Source: Lutacidiplasma sp052326305 (lineage in GTDB: Archaea > Thermoplasmatota > Thermoplasmata > Lutacidiplasmatales > UBA184). Taken from it: 64,000 bases of DNA. Under the pieces are notes generated by a model. The model was not told the DNA's origin and did not search any database. It saw only the letters and a list, made by a program, of their open reading frames with translations. This document shows, one piece after another, positions 38,270 to 47,552 of this stretch; the stretch's first letter is position 1; every line of letters begins with the position of its first letter. Location of the stretch: the NCBI GenBank assembly GCA_052326305.1, contig JBKQPJ010000014.1, positions 18,631 to 82,630 of the forward strand, written 5' to 3'. Both the position numbers and the translations under genes were made by a program.

Positions 38270-38321
38270 TGAACGTGCCCCCGCCCGTACGGGGGCTCGG
38301 GATGCGGGGAGCGACCCGAGG

Positions 38322-38330
38322 GGTTAAGTT
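38322..38330 (+). promoter_or_regulatory. TATA box of the first sulfatase-like gene
   Basis: GGTTAAGTT lies about 50 bp before the ATG at 38376, giving a leader of about 25 nt. Confidence 0.5.
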
Positions 38331-38375
38331 CCCGAGTTCCCACCTCCGATTCGGGCCCGCGGGGAGTCCGATTCG

Positions 38376-39881
38376 ATGGCAGGAACGACCCAGCCCAAGC
38401 CCGACATCCTCCTCATCGTTCTCGACTGCGTCCGCTCGGACCTGTTCAACGCCGAGGTCGCCCGCGCGGAGGCGATGCCGTTCCTCCATTCGATGCGCAG
38501 CCAGGTGCTCGAGTTCCCCGGAACGGTGAGCCCGGCAAGCTGGACGATCCCGGGCCACGCGAGCCTCTTCACGGGCCTCTATCCGTGGGACCACGGGGCG
38601 CACTTCCGCCTCGGCCCCATCCTTACCCCGGGGCCCGAGACGCTCGGCGAGTTCCTGCAGAAGGAAGGATACGCCACGTCGCTCTACTCCGCGAACGCCT
38701 ACGTGCAGGTCTCCACGGGGCTCACGCGCGGCTTCGACGAGGCCCTCTGGGGCAGCGCCCGCGAGCTGTTCCTGAGGTTCCTCTCGATCCAGAACCCGTC
38801 CTGCCCGAACCTCGGGGGCCCCGCCCTGGCATTCCTTCCCTCTTCCCCGGACAAGGCCCCCCCGTCCCCCCTCCGCGATTTCGCCCTGAAGGCCCTTTCC
38901 TGGACGCCGTCGGTCTGGGACGGCATGAACCGCGTCGGCGGGAAGGTGCTCGGCACGTACGACCGGGACATGCAGTCCGTGAGCCCGTGGATCGAGGCGA
39001 AGCTCGACAAGTGGCTCGCCCGCCAACGGACCGACCAGCCGGTATTCTCGTTCGTGAACCTCTTCGAGGCGCACGCCCCGTACCTCGCGGAGGCGGGTCT
39101 CCCCGTCGGACTCGCTCGTTGGCTCTCTTACGCCACCTTCGCGCAGGACCACGCCCGCTGGGTCACGGAGCAGTGGAAGCCGAGCCCGAGGGAGGTCGAG
39201 ATCCTGAGGACGGCCTACATCAAGTCGCTGCACGTCCTCGACCGACGAGTGAAGCAGGTCGTCGAACGATTCCGCGCCCACCGGGACTGGGAGAACACGC
39301 TGTTCGTCCTCACGAGCGACCACGGCCACGCGTTCCTCGAGCAGGAGATCCTCTACCACCGGTTCCGCGTCGACGAGCCGATCTCCCGGATCCCGCTCTG
39401 GGTCCGTCCCCCGGGTGGCAAGATGACCGGGGTCCGCTCGGACGAGTGGGCGAGCCTCATCGACGTTCCGCGGACGATCGCCCACATGCTGGGGCGGGAG
39501 ACGTTCGGCGACCCGAGCTCCCGCGACCTGTTTGCCCCGGTCCCCTCCCCCGACCCCCGGACCGTCTACTGCATGACCGATGGGATCCCCGACAAGGAAG
39601 CTCCCGGCATGTCCCCGCAACGCCGCGAGTTCCTCAACTGGCTCGGCGTCGCCGCCTATCGGGGCGACACGAAGGCGATCGCCGGGGAACGGGCCGAGAC
39701 AGAGGTCTTCCGGGTCTCCCCCGCGGACGCGCCCCACTCCCCGGCCCTTGCGCCGAAGGGGGGCCCCTCCGCCGAGGTCGCCGAGCTGGCCCGGCAGGCG
39801 TTCGAGCTCGCGGCCCAGCGGATCGCCTCGAAGCAGTTCCACGGGGACGTCGAACAGCGCCTCGCTGGCTGGGGTTATTGA
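38376..39881 (+). CDS. Sulfatase-like AlkP-superfamily hydrolase/transferase 1 (Thr nucleophile)
   Basis: This 501-residue protein has the alkaline phosphatase/sulfatase fold: DILLIVLDCVRSD (first metal Asp), SWTIPGHASLFTGLYPWDHG with Thr57 at the nucleophile site, a long middle region with VFSFVNLFEAHAPYL, and LFVLTSDHGHAF for the second metal set. Canonical sulfatases need C/S-x-P-x-R; here it is T-I-P-G-H, so formylglycine chemistry is impossible. A phosphotransferase or phosphodiesterase is more likely. There is no signal peptide. It is followed by a GDP-sugar SDR 37 bp later, pointing to glycan synthesis. Paralogues occur at 54954-56465 and 59058-60587. Confidence 0.85.
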   Translation: MAGTTQPKPDILLIVLDCVRSDLFNAEVARAEAMPFLHSMRSQVLEFPGTVSPASWTIPGHASLFTGLYPWDHGAHFRLGPILTPGPETLGEFLQKEGYATSLYSANAYVQVSTGLTRGFDEALWGSARELFLRFLSIQNPSCPNLGGPALAFLPSSPDKAPPSPLRDFALKALSWTPSVWDGMNRVGGKVLGTYDRDMQSVSPWIEAKLDKWLARQRTDQPVFSFVNLFEAHAPYLAEAGLPVGLARWLSYATFAQDHARWVTEQWKPSPREVEILRTAYIKSLHVLDRRVKQVVERFRAHRDWENTLFVLTSDHGHAFLEQEILYHRFRVDEPISRIPLWVRPPGGKMTGVRSDEWASLIDVPRTIAHMLGRETFGDPSSRDLFAPVPSPDPRTVYCMTDGIPDKEAPGMSPQRREFLNWLGVAAYRGDTKAIAGERAETEVFRVSPADAPHSPALAPKGGPSAEVAELARQAFELAAQRIASKQFHGDVEQRLAGWGY

Positions 39882-39918
39882 GAACCTGTCCGCAATCTAG
39901 ACTCTTGGGAACGTCTCT

Positions 39919-40887
39919 ATGAAGATACTCATCACGGGAGCCTCGGGGTTCATCGGCCGGTACCTGAGCTCCTATGCCGCCGAGAAGGGGCACGAGGTCG
40001 TCGGGACGTACCTCTCGGCGTCCGATCTGACCACCCGCACCCCCCTGGATCCCCGGATCACGTGGGTGTCGCTCGACATCCAAAAAAACGACGAGGTCAA
40101 GGAGCTGGTCATGGAGGCGCGGCCCGACGCCGTCTTCCACCTCGCGGCTCAGGCGTACGCCCAGATCGCTTGGAAGGACCCTCTCGACACGTTCGATACG
40201 AACGCTCTGGGAACGATCCGCCTCTATGAGGCGCTCCGGAGCGCTCCGCCGTCGCGAGGGGTACTCCTGACGGCATCCGCTTCGGCGTACGGGGCCCCCC
40301 CAACGCTCCCCGTCTCCGAGGAGGCGCCGTTCCGGCCCACGAACCCGTACGGTGTCTCCAAGGCGAGCCAGGAGCTCATCTCGACCCAGTACGCCTCCAA
40401 CTTCGGGCTGCGCATCGTCCGGGCGAGGCTTTTCGGGACGACGGGTCCGGGGAAGACTGGCGACGCGCTGAACGACTTCGCCCGCCAGGTGGCGCTGCTC
40501 GAACGGACCGGGAAGCCGGCCGAACTGAAGGTCGGCAGCCTCGACAAGCGCCGCGACATCTCGGACATCCGGGACTCCGTGCAGGCGCTCTGGACGGTCT
40601 TCGAGAAAGGCACCCCGGAACAGGCGGTCAACGTTGGGGCGGGACAGAGCTACTCGATCCAACACATCGTCGACGAACTGGTGCGTCTCTCGCGGGTCCC
40701 CATCACGGTCGTGAAGGACCCAGCCTTGCTCCGCCCCACGGACGAGCCGGACAATCGAGCAGATATCTCCCGGTTGAGGGCCCTCGGGTACTCCCCCCGG
40801 ATCCGATTTGAGGACACGATCCGGGACGCGTTGAACTACTGGAGGGACGACAGAGAGCTCGGGACCGAAGGCGCGAGTCGAACGTGA
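39919..40887 (+). CDS. NAD-dependent sugar epimerase/dehydratase, GDP-mannose dehydratase/Rmd-like
   Basis: The 322-residue extended SDR has the NAD site MKILITGASGFIGRYL, FHLAAQAYAQIAW, catalytic Ser in TASASAYG and Tyr/Lys in NPYGVSK. The C-terminal RPTDEPDNRADISRLRALGYSPRI ... YWRDD closely follows GDP-mannose 4,6-dehydratase and GDP-4-keto-6-deoxymannose reductase sequences. It would make a GDP-deoxyhexose such as GDP-rhamnose for surface glycans, in line with the kinases, transferases and sulfatase-like genes around it. Exact reaction is not settled. Confidence 0.88.
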   Translation: MKILITGASGFIGRYLSSYAAEKGHEVVGTYLSASDLTTRTPLDPRITWVSLDIQKNDEVKELVMEARPDAVFHLAAQAYAQIAWKDPLDTFDTNALGTIRLYEALRSAPPSRGVLLTASASAYGAPPTLPVSEEAPFRPTNPYGVSKASQELISTQYASNFGLRIVRARLFGTTGPGKTGDALNDFARQVALLERTGKPAELKVGSLDKRRDISDIRDSVQALWTVFEKGTPEQAVNVGAGQSYSIQHIVDELVRLSRVPITVVKDPALLRPTDEPDNRADISRLRALGYSPRIRFEDTIRDALNYWRDDRELGTEGASRT

Positions 40888-41016
40888 CACGACCCCGCCC
40901 GGACCGACATCTTGGGGACATCGGACCGTAGTGGGGTGTTATCATGCACCTGTCAGTCCCCCTCGATGGGGCCCACGGTGTGGGTCGTGACGGAAGAATC
41001 CCGGGACTGAGCAAAG

Positions 41017-42849
41017 ATGAACGAGCAGAGTCAAAAGCGCGGACGACCATATTCTTGGCCACACCGACCCACCGCCGAGCGTGACACGGTACGTTTCCAC
41101 CGGAGGCCGGACGGCTGGTCCGCGATGGCTTTCCCACTCCTCGCCGCCGGCCTGTTCCTCCTGGGAACGGTGCTGGTCCTTCCCGCCGTTTCGCCCCGCT
41201 CCACGGACTCCCCACCGATTTCCACTAGCCACTTTCTCCCGTCTGCCGGCCCCGCGCGGACGATCACTCTGAATCGCACCTCCGGTGATTCGTTCCTTTT
41301 GCTCTACGTCGACTTGATGAATTTCGTACCCTCTGGACGGGTCACGGTCAACGTCTACAATGCCAGCGTCCCGTCGTTTGCCATCGAATCCGACCCCTTC
41401 TTCTACCTGAATTCATCGGGCGGCGTGTATCAGCTGTTCACCCCGAACTTCAAGGCCAGCGTCGGCACCTACACCTTCACGGCGAACGAGTCGGGAGCGC
41501 CCAACGTCTCGGCGACGTACACGATTCACCCCAGCGCGCTCGGTGGCGGCGTGCTCACCGTCACCGCCTCGCCGGACACTGGTTACCTCGGCTCGAGCAT
41601 GACCATCACCGAGCTCGGCTTCCTCGCGGGGCAGCCGTTCAACGTGTACCTCGGCGCCCCGACGGTGCACTACGTGGAGATCGGCTCCGGTATCACGGGC
41701 GCGCCGGCCGGGATCATCATCCCGAGCCTACCCACCGGATTCTACGTCCTGTTCATCCAGGACGACTACTTTGAGTACGCCGCGACAACGGTCATCATCA
41801 CGGCAGCGCCATCCACGATCGCGCTGAGCCCTCCGCAAGGGACCCCAGGGACGGTCGTGACCGCGACCATGACGGGATTCACACCTCCGGTCGAGGTCAC
41901 GTTCGACAGCGCGCAGGCGTGCATCACGCCCACCCTGACCTGCACCTTCGTGGTGCCCTCCACGACACCGGGACCGCACACGGTCGCCGCCACCGACTTC
42001 GGCACGAATTTCGCGAGTACGCCCTTCACGGTTCTCGCGACTCCGGCCATCCAGTACCCGGCCTACTTCCTTGACTTCAAGTTCCCGGTCGGGGAGGGGA
42101 TCACGACCTTCCCCACGCCCTACAACGTCGCGGGGCACCACGTCTTCCTCCTGAACAACTGGACCTACAGTGACCCGAGCGCGGCGGGCTCGCTGCAGGC
42201 GACCCTGAACTACAGCGCCGACGCCGGTAATCTCCTACTTGCCGCGGCTCTCGGGGCCCATGTCCATACGGCGAATCTCTACGGTATGAACGATACGGGC
42301 GGCACGATCCATATCTTCCTGCGCGTCACCTTCAGCAATTCGGTCCTCCGGGCCGCGCTCGCGCGCGGTCCTGCCGGGGTCAACATCGTTTCGATACGGC
42401 TGATACCGAGCACGGTGGGCTTCAATTCCCAGCCGGTGGGGCCCGCGAGCATCCCGCCGCTCAGCTACCCCAAGTACCTGCTCACCACGAACCCGGGTAG
42501 CAACATGAATGGCAACGTGATAGTCGGCGCGTTCGAGGGATCGCTCGTCTCGGACTACACGTTGCAGTTCACGACGACCCATGCTTGGCTGAACGTGACG
42601 TGCGCGTGGAACACGGCGAACCAGGCGATGCTGAAGGGGGCCTTCACGGGCGCCCACATCCTCTGGCTGAACCTGCGAGAGTTTGACAGCTCGAGCTCCG
42701 TCGTGCTCAACATCGGAGAGACGTACGTCCTGATATCCGCGATCTCGGAGAGAGCTGGCGGGGGAGACCTTCCGACGTTCGTGGTCTCCTTCGAGGCCCC
42801 TGACTTTAGCGTGACCACGCCCGGGAGCACGATCTCCGTCAACCTCTGA
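41017..42849 (+). CDS. Secreted or anchored surface protein with Ig-like repeats
   Basis: The 610-residue product starts with a basic 35-residue tail, a membrane or signal segment (MAFPLLAAGLFLLGTVLVLPAV, from residue 37) and then several Ig/IPT-like beta domains of the form APSTIALSPPQGTPGTVVTATMTGFTPPV and GVLTVTASPDTGYLGSSMTITELGF, and ends without a C-terminal helix. There are many sequons. It resembles archaeal S-layer or adhesin-type proteins, though no family is identified. A TATA-like GTTATCAT near 40936 leaves a leader of about 55 nt; an internal ATG at 41125 would remove the basic tail. Confidence 0.75.
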   Translation: MNEQSQKRGRPYSWPHRPTAERDTVRFHRRPDGWSAMAFPLLAAGLFLLGTVLVLPAVSPRSTDSPPISTSHFLPSAGPARTITLNRTSGDSFLLLYVDLMNFVPSGRVTVNVYNASVPSFAIESDPFFYLNSSGGVYQLFTPNFKASVGTYTFTANESGAPNVSATYTIHPSALGGGVLTVTASPDTGYLGSSMTITELGFLAGQPFNVYLGAPTVHYVEIGSGITGAPAGIIIPSLPTGFYVLFIQDDYFEYAATTVIITAAPSTIALSPPQGTPGTVVTATMTGFTPPVEVTFDSAQACITPTLTCTFVVPSTTPGPHTVAATDFGTNFASTPFTVLATPAIQYPAYFLDFKFPVGEGITTFPTPYNVAGHHVFLLNNWTYSDPSAAGSLQATLNYSADAGNLLLAAALGAHVHTANLYGMNDTGGTIHIFLRVTFSNSVLRAALARGPAGVNIVSIRLIPSTVGFNSQPVGPASIPPLSYPKYLLTTNPGSNMNGNVIVGAFEGSLVSDYTLQFTTTHAWLNVTCAWNTANQAMLKGAFTGAHILWLNLREFDSSSSVVLNIGETYVLISAISERAGGGDLPTFVVSFEAPDFSVTTPGSTISVNL

Positions 42850-42965
42850 AACGGAGCTAAGCCGGAGAACTCTTTCCTCTCCCCTCTTGGGACGCTACCC
42901 CTGCAGGGTCTCGGACCCGGGGGGAGTCCGGCCCGGCTCCCGAGCGGGCGCCGGGGACGCGCCGC

Positions 42966-45056
42966 CTAGGTCGGCGAGCACGCGGGCACTGCCGGTCCGG
43001 GAAGGAACAAGAAGATACCCGCGTCGCCGGAGCGGTAGAGCGCGGAGAAGTCCGGCGAGCCCGTGAGCGCCGCCATCTTCAACGGGGAAAAGGAGACCGT
43101 CGTCGCTCCCGTGACGAAGACCTCGGTGACGTTCAGATCAAGCAGCGCCGTCCGGGTCGTGGACGAATAGACCCCGTGCGTTAAGTTGCCGATCGCGACC
43201 GAGTAGGATCGATTGACGGAGAGGGGGAGGACGGGAAAGATCAGGTGGCTATCGGAATAGAGGGGGAGGAACGACGCGGCCGACCCCGGAGACACGAACA
43301 CCCGGGAGCAGGCGGGGAGGTGGGCTCCGGCCCACGCGAGCGCGTCGAGGTCCGCGACCGTCACGTTCGCGAGGGCGTCCAGGTGGCTGTCGAGGTAGTG
43401 GGGGGCATCGAGCACGGTCACGCCTCCCCCGACCCCGAGAGAAACGACGACCATCGCCGCGGCGACGACCTGCCTCAGACCGGGGGACCTCGGCTCCCTC
43501 CGGGAGGCGCGAGGACTGACGGCCCCGGCAGCCCGGTCCGGAGGGGCGTCCACGGTCGATCCCGACGGTCTTCCCGACAAGGAGAGGAATTCCACCGCGA
43601 CCAGTACCGGGACCAGTGCCAACGCCTGGTAGCAGACGAAGAGGAAGTACGACGTTTCGTCGACGCTCGAGATCCCGGAGAGCCCCGCGGCCCCCACGGA
43701 GGAGGGGGTCAGGATGACAAGGGCCGTAGTGACGAGAAAGGTCACCGTCGTGGTGGCGATTACTGGGCCGACGAAATCGGCCGGGAGGAATCTCCGGAGC
43801 CGCCCCTTCGGGCTCAGCCCCCACAGCGCGAGCAGCACTAGACCGATACCGAGAAGGATCGTGAGCTCGGCATCCAGGCCCTGAAGGGGAGAGACCTTCG
43901 GCTTCCAGAAGACGAACGGGTCGAGGTCACCGATGAACGATACGGTCGGCGGTGGCGGCCCGACGGGGGTCGCCGCGTACGGTCGGTTCCCGATCGCCGA
44001 GAGCACGTGCGACGGGTAAGGGAACCAGACCGCGAATCCGGCAAGACTTCGGAGGATGAAACCGAGGCCCACCGCCAGGATCACGGCCACCCTCGCGGTC
44101 CATCGGGCGACACTGCCGTGGAGCCCGGGAGCGAACAGAACTAGGAACCCCACGAGGAGGAAGAACAGGAGCTCCCCTACCGCCACACTGAGGCAGGTGC
44201 AGACCCCCAGAAGGACTCCGAACGCGGCGGCCTCTCTCCAGCCCGGCGACGTACCGGTGACGAACGGCTTGAGCCATCCCAGTACCACCAGCAGCAGCGG
44301 CAGACAGAATGCGAAGTCGAACGATCCACCCACGAAGAAGCGCGGCCAGCTCGCGATCAGGCCGAAGAACGCCGCGGAGGTCAGACCGGTCCGCGTTCCG
44401 CGCGGGGTTCCGAGACCCCCGAGGCGCTCTCCCCAGCAGTAGGCCCCCACCAGCGAGAAGCTGAGGAAGAACGTCGGAAGGGCGACCGTGCTCGAGGGGA
44501 TGGACCAACCGAGCAGGAGCACCGGCAGGCTCAGCCAGACGGCGGCCCCGGCGGGATAGGTGATGCCGTAGTCGGCGTACGGCCGTAACGTCCAGGGGAT
44601 CGCGTGGTGGTTCAGGATCACCTGGACCAGGAGGGACGCCCAGCTTCCGTCGATGGCATTGGGCATCGTCCGTGCGCCGGTCGAGACCACCTCCAGGACG
44701 AGCAAACCGAACGTTCCGCCGATGAGCAAGATCCCGGGCCACGAACGGACCCAGCAGAGTCCCGCCCGGAGGGAGCTACCCCCTTCTCTCCACCATACCA
44801 CCGCCAGGACGACTCCGCCCACGGCCAGGAGGCCGGCGACGACGGTCGAACCGAAGGCCGGGACCGGAAGCGACGCCACGACGAAGAACAGGGCGCCCGT
44901 CGCGAAGAACGCCGAAAGGATCCGCTCGGGGGTCGAGAGGCGGAACCTCCGGCCGACCGCCCACTCGGCTCCGCGGAGGAGTACCGTCCCGAGAGGGAGC
45001 GTGACCAGGAACAGGAGGAGCAGCCCCGCCACCACCGTCAGCGGGGAAAGCGGCAC
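42966..45056 (-). CDS. Large polytopic membrane protein, GT-C-like
   Basis: This 696-residue protein has about 14 hydrophobic segments over its first 560 residues and an extracellular C-terminal part of about 130 residues (AHLPACSRVFVSPGSAASFLPLYSDSHLIF ...). The loop NAIDGSWASLLVQVILNHHAIPWTLRPYADYGITYPAGAAVW and acidic/aromatic first loop resemble oligosaccharyl- and polyprenyl-sugar GT-C transferases, but no diagnostic motif is conclusive. Its position between a surface protein and two glycosyltransferases supports a role in glycan transfer or flipping. Start is GTG at 45056 with minus-strand TATA box GGATAAGAT 28 bp upstream. Confidence 0.72.
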   Translation of the reverse strand: MPLSPLTVVAGLLLLFLVTLPLGTVLLRGAEWAVGRRFRLSTPERILSAFFATGALFFVVASLPVPAFGSTVVAGLLAVGGVVLAVVWWREGGSSLRAGLCWVRSWPGILLIGGTFGLLVLEVVSTGARTMPNAIDGSWASLLVQVILNHHAIPWTLRPYADYGITYPAGAAVWLSLPVLLLGWSIPSSTVALPTFFLSFSLVGAYCWGERLGGLGTPRGTRTGLTSAAFFGLIASWPRFFVGGSFDFAFCLPLLLVVLGWLKPFVTGTSPGWREAAAFGVLLGVCTCLSVAVGELLFFLLVGFLVLFAPGLHGSVARWTARVAVILAVGLGFILRSLAGFAVWFPYPSHVLSAIGNRPYAATPVGPPPPTVSFIGDLDPFVFWKPKVSPLQGLDAELTILLGIGLVLLALWGLSPKGRLRRFLPADFVGPVIATTTVTFLVTTALVILTPSSVGAAGLSGISSVDETSYFLFVCYQALALVPVLVAVEFLSLSGRPSGSTVDAPPDRAAGAVSPRASRREPRSPGLRQVVAAAMVVVSLGVGGGVTVLDAPHYLDSHLDALANVTVADLDALAWAGAHLPACSRVFVSPGSAASFLPLYSDSHLIFPVLPLSVNRSYSVAIGNLTHGVYSSTTRTALLDLNVTEVFVTGATTVSFSPLKMAALTGSPDFSALYRSGDAGIFLFLPGPAVPACSPT

Positions 45057-45411
45057 GCCGCACTCCGCGGTGGCGATTCATCTTATCCCTTTAGGTTCGC
45101 CGCGGCCGTTCGGGACGCTCGAGAGTTTTGATTTCCGGGGGATGTACCGCCCGGGACCCGCGTACCCCCGCGAACCTCAACGAGAGTTCGGGGGCCTCTA
45201 CCCGCGGCGCCCACCGGCGCGACCGGCCCTAGCTTCTCCGCTCGACCTCTCGGTCGGAGGATGACGTCTTACCGGGACTGGGAAGCTTTTAAACCGACCA
45301 CCCCACCTGTCTCCGGTAGGTCGGGTGGCAAGCCCTCATCCACGCGACCATGATTCGAAAGGAACCGGAAGGTCGCCAGGATTCGCCACAAGTGTACGGG
45401 GCGAGTGTGCA
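45057..45411. other. Intergenic region with divergent promoters
   Basis: This holds the minus-strand TATA box at 45080-45088 for the polytopic protein and a plus-strand box GCTTTTAAAC at 45285-45294 for the GT2 gene. Between them I see no gene. A 30-codon frame at 45261-45353 behind a GGAGG has nothing else in favour of it. Confidence 0.6.
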
Positions 45412-46200
45412 ATGAACCCGCCGGGCCCGTCGTTCCCAATCGGCTTGTCCCTCATCATCCCGGCGTACAACGAGGAGGATCGACTCGGTCCCACGCTCGA
45501 CCATTACCTTCCGGTCCTCGAGGCGTATCGGATCCCGTTCGAAGTGTTAGTGGTGCTTGACGGCGCGGACGGCACGGAGGCGGTGGCCCGGCGCTACGCG
45601 GACCGCGGGGTGCGCTGTCTACGGTACGGCCAGAAGCTCGGGCGCGGGGGCGCGATCCTGGCAGGGTTCCGTCACGCCCGCCTGTCGCTGGTCGCCTTCG
45701 CGGACGCCGACGGGAGCGTGCCGGCGGCGGATTTTCGGAAGCTGATCGACATCGGGCTGGAACAGAAGATCAGTGTCATCGCGTCCCGGCGGATCGATCC
45801 CTCCATGGTCGTGGTCCCCGAGCCGGCCATGCGGCGGCTTATCGGATGGACGTGGCACGCCTTCGTTCGGGTCTCCCTGAACCTGCGCGTCGCGGATGCG
45901 CAGTGCGGCCTGAAGATATTCCCCCATGACGTCATCGACCTCATCCTGCGACGGCTCACCGTGACGAACCGCGCCTTCGAGGTCGGGATGCTGTTCCACG
46001 TGGTGAACGCCGGCTACCCCCTCGTGGAGGTCCCGGTCGAGTACGTTCACGACTTCAACACCCGGATGCCGATCACCAAGGCGATCCCGGTTATGTTCCT
46101 CACCTTGATCGGCATGGCCTTGGCCAACCGGTTCAGGTACCGACGAGCCCTTCCGCTCGGGGCGATGCAGCGGCTGAACTTGATCTTCCGAAGCACGTGA
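45412..46200 (+). CDS. GT2 glycosyltransferase, polyprenyl-phosphate sugar type
   Basis: The 262-residue GT-A enzyme shows LSLIIPAYNEEDRLGPTLDHYLPVL, EVLVVLDGADGTEAVARRYADR, KLGRGGAILAGFRHARLSLVAFADADGSVPAADF with the DxD motif, and ADAQCGLKIFPHDVI. This is the Alg5/DPM1-like pattern for adding glucose or mannose to a lipid carrier. The ATG at 45412 gives the usual short N-terminus. However, the TATA box at 45285-45294 is better spaced to an in-frame GTG at 45325 that would add 29 residues, so the true start is open. A clear paralogue is at 56636-57478 in the low-G+C block. Confidence 0.85.
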   Translation: MNPPGPSFPIGLSLIIPAYNEEDRLGPTLDHYLPVLEAYRIPFEVLVVLDGADGTEAVARRYADRGVRCLRYGQKLGRGGAILAGFRHARLSLVAFADADGSVPAADFRKLIDIGLEQKISVIASRRIDPSMVVVPEPAMRRLIGWTWHAFVRVSLNLRVADAQCGLKIFPHDVIDLILRRLTVTNRAFEVGMLFHVVNAGYPLVEVPVEYVHDFNTRMPITKAIPVMFLTLIGMALANRFRYRRALPLGAMQRLNLIFRST

Positions 46201-46277
46201 TTCCGTTCCCGACCCGTGACGGTTAACCCCCTTCGCCTTTTCGGCGCTGGAACTCGTAGAGCTCCCCCTCACAGCGG

Positions 46278-47510
46278 GTGTTTGTGAACGGCTCGAATCC
46301 AGCTTCCCCGGCCCTCCCGCCCTGTCCGTTCGCCGTCGTCGCACCCACCCCCTTCTACTCGCCCGGCGGGTGCAGCGCTCGGATCCTCGGCGAGATCGGG
46401 GGAATGCCCGCGACCCAACGAACGCCCACCGTGTTCACCTACGGTACGGGCGCGGACGTACCTGGGCTCCGCACGGTGCGGGTCGGTCCGAAGATCGCCG
46501 GATTCACTGGTGGTTTTCACTGGTCCCGGCCGATCTTCGACGCGCTCCTCTCGAAGGCGATCCTTTCCAGCAGGGAGCGGCCCCGCTCCCTCCACGTCCA
46601 CCTTCACGAGGGCGGCCTGATCGGTCGGATCGCCCGGACCCTGAGGAACGTGCCCTACGTGGTGGACCTTCAGGGATCCTTGGTCGAGGAAGTGCTCCGT
46701 CGCTCGAAGCAGGGGGAGACAGGTATCGCAGGAACCACCCTCTCCGGCGTCGAGCACCTCGCCGAGAACGGCGCGAGCTACGTCGTGGTCAGCTCTCCTT
46801 CGATGTACGATCGCCTTCAAACTCGGCTCCCGAACCTCCGGGAGCGGGTCTTCCTGATCGATGACGGCATCCCGGACGCCTCGATCCTGAACGCGGAGGA
46901 CCGGGCCCGCTACCGACGAGAGGTCCGTTCCACGCTCGGCGACGCGGAGGGGTCGGTGGTCATCGCCTACGTAGGTTCCCTCTCCGCCTCCCAGGGCATC
47001 GACCGCCTCATCGCGGCGGCGCCGGGCATCCTTCGGTCCGTACCAACCGCGACCTTCCGCATCTACGGGACACCGAACCCGGGGTTCAGTATCTCGAGGT
47101 ACACCGAGGCTGCCCGCCGGCTCGGCGTAGAGTCGCGGATCCGGTTCATGGGGGCGGTCCCATACGAGCAGGCGACCCGGGCCCTCGCCGCGGCCGACAT
47201 CGCGGTGTCGTGGAAGGCGAATCCCTTCGAAGCGAACGGAAAGATCGCCGTCTACCTGGGGGCGGGGGTGCCCACCGTGGCGATACGCTCCCCGATCGTC
47301 GAACGGTATCTGGGGAAGGGCGGCGAACGGGGAGGTGTGATCGCGGCCGACGCCGACGAAGCGGCGCAGTGCGTCGTGCGGCTGGCCCGCGATCCCGAGT
47401 TACGGGAACGGCTGGGGAACGCAGCGTTGAGCACGGCGCGCGACAGGCTCGGCTGGTCGGTTCGGAGCGGGCAGATCCTCGATCTCCACCGCCGACTGTA
47501 CGCCTCGTGA
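46278..47510 (+). CDS. GT4-family glycosyltransferase
   Basis: This 410-residue GT-B enzyme has an N-terminal acceptor half (FAVVAPTPFYSPGGCSARILGEI, VHLHEGGLIGRIARTL, VVDLQGSLVEEV) and a C-terminal donor-binding Rossmann half: VVIAYVGSLSASQGIDRLIAA, FRIYGTPNPGFSISRY, RIRFMGAVPYEQATRALAAADIAVSWK. The usual EX7E motif is altered to ANPFEANGKIAVYLGAGVPTVA, where E and K/N still suit sugar-nucleotide binding. It lies 77 bp after the GT2 gene and before a GT-C fusion gene transcribed toward it, so it is part of the surface-glycan set. Confidence 0.85.
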   Translation: MFVNGSNPASPALPPCPFAVVAPTPFYSPGGCSARILGEIGGMPATQRTPTVFTYGTGADVPGLRTVRVGPKIAGFTGGFHWSRPIFDALLSKAILSSRERPRSLHVHLHEGGLIGRIARTLRNVPYVVDLQGSLVEEVLRRSKQGETGIAGTTLSGVEHLAENGASYVVVSSPSMYDRLQTRLPNLRERVFLIDDGIPDASILNAEDRARYRREVRSTLGDAEGSVVIAYVGSLSASQGIDRLIAAAPGILRSVPTATFRIYGTPNPGFSISRYTEAARRLGVESRIRFMGAVPYEQATRALAAADIAVSWKANPFEANGKIAVYLGAGVPTVAIRSPIVERYLGKGGERGGVIAADADEAAQCVVRLARDPELRERLGNAALSTARDRLGWSVRSGQILDLHRRLYAS

Positions 47511-47552
47511 TCGATTGGGCCGAGGTGGAACCGCGGCCCGCCGGCTCCGGGA

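Noticed and set aside
45261..45353. 30-codon frame behind GGAGG in the 45-kb intergenic region
   Set aside because: The downstream TATA box of the GT2 gene lies inside it and there is no other support.
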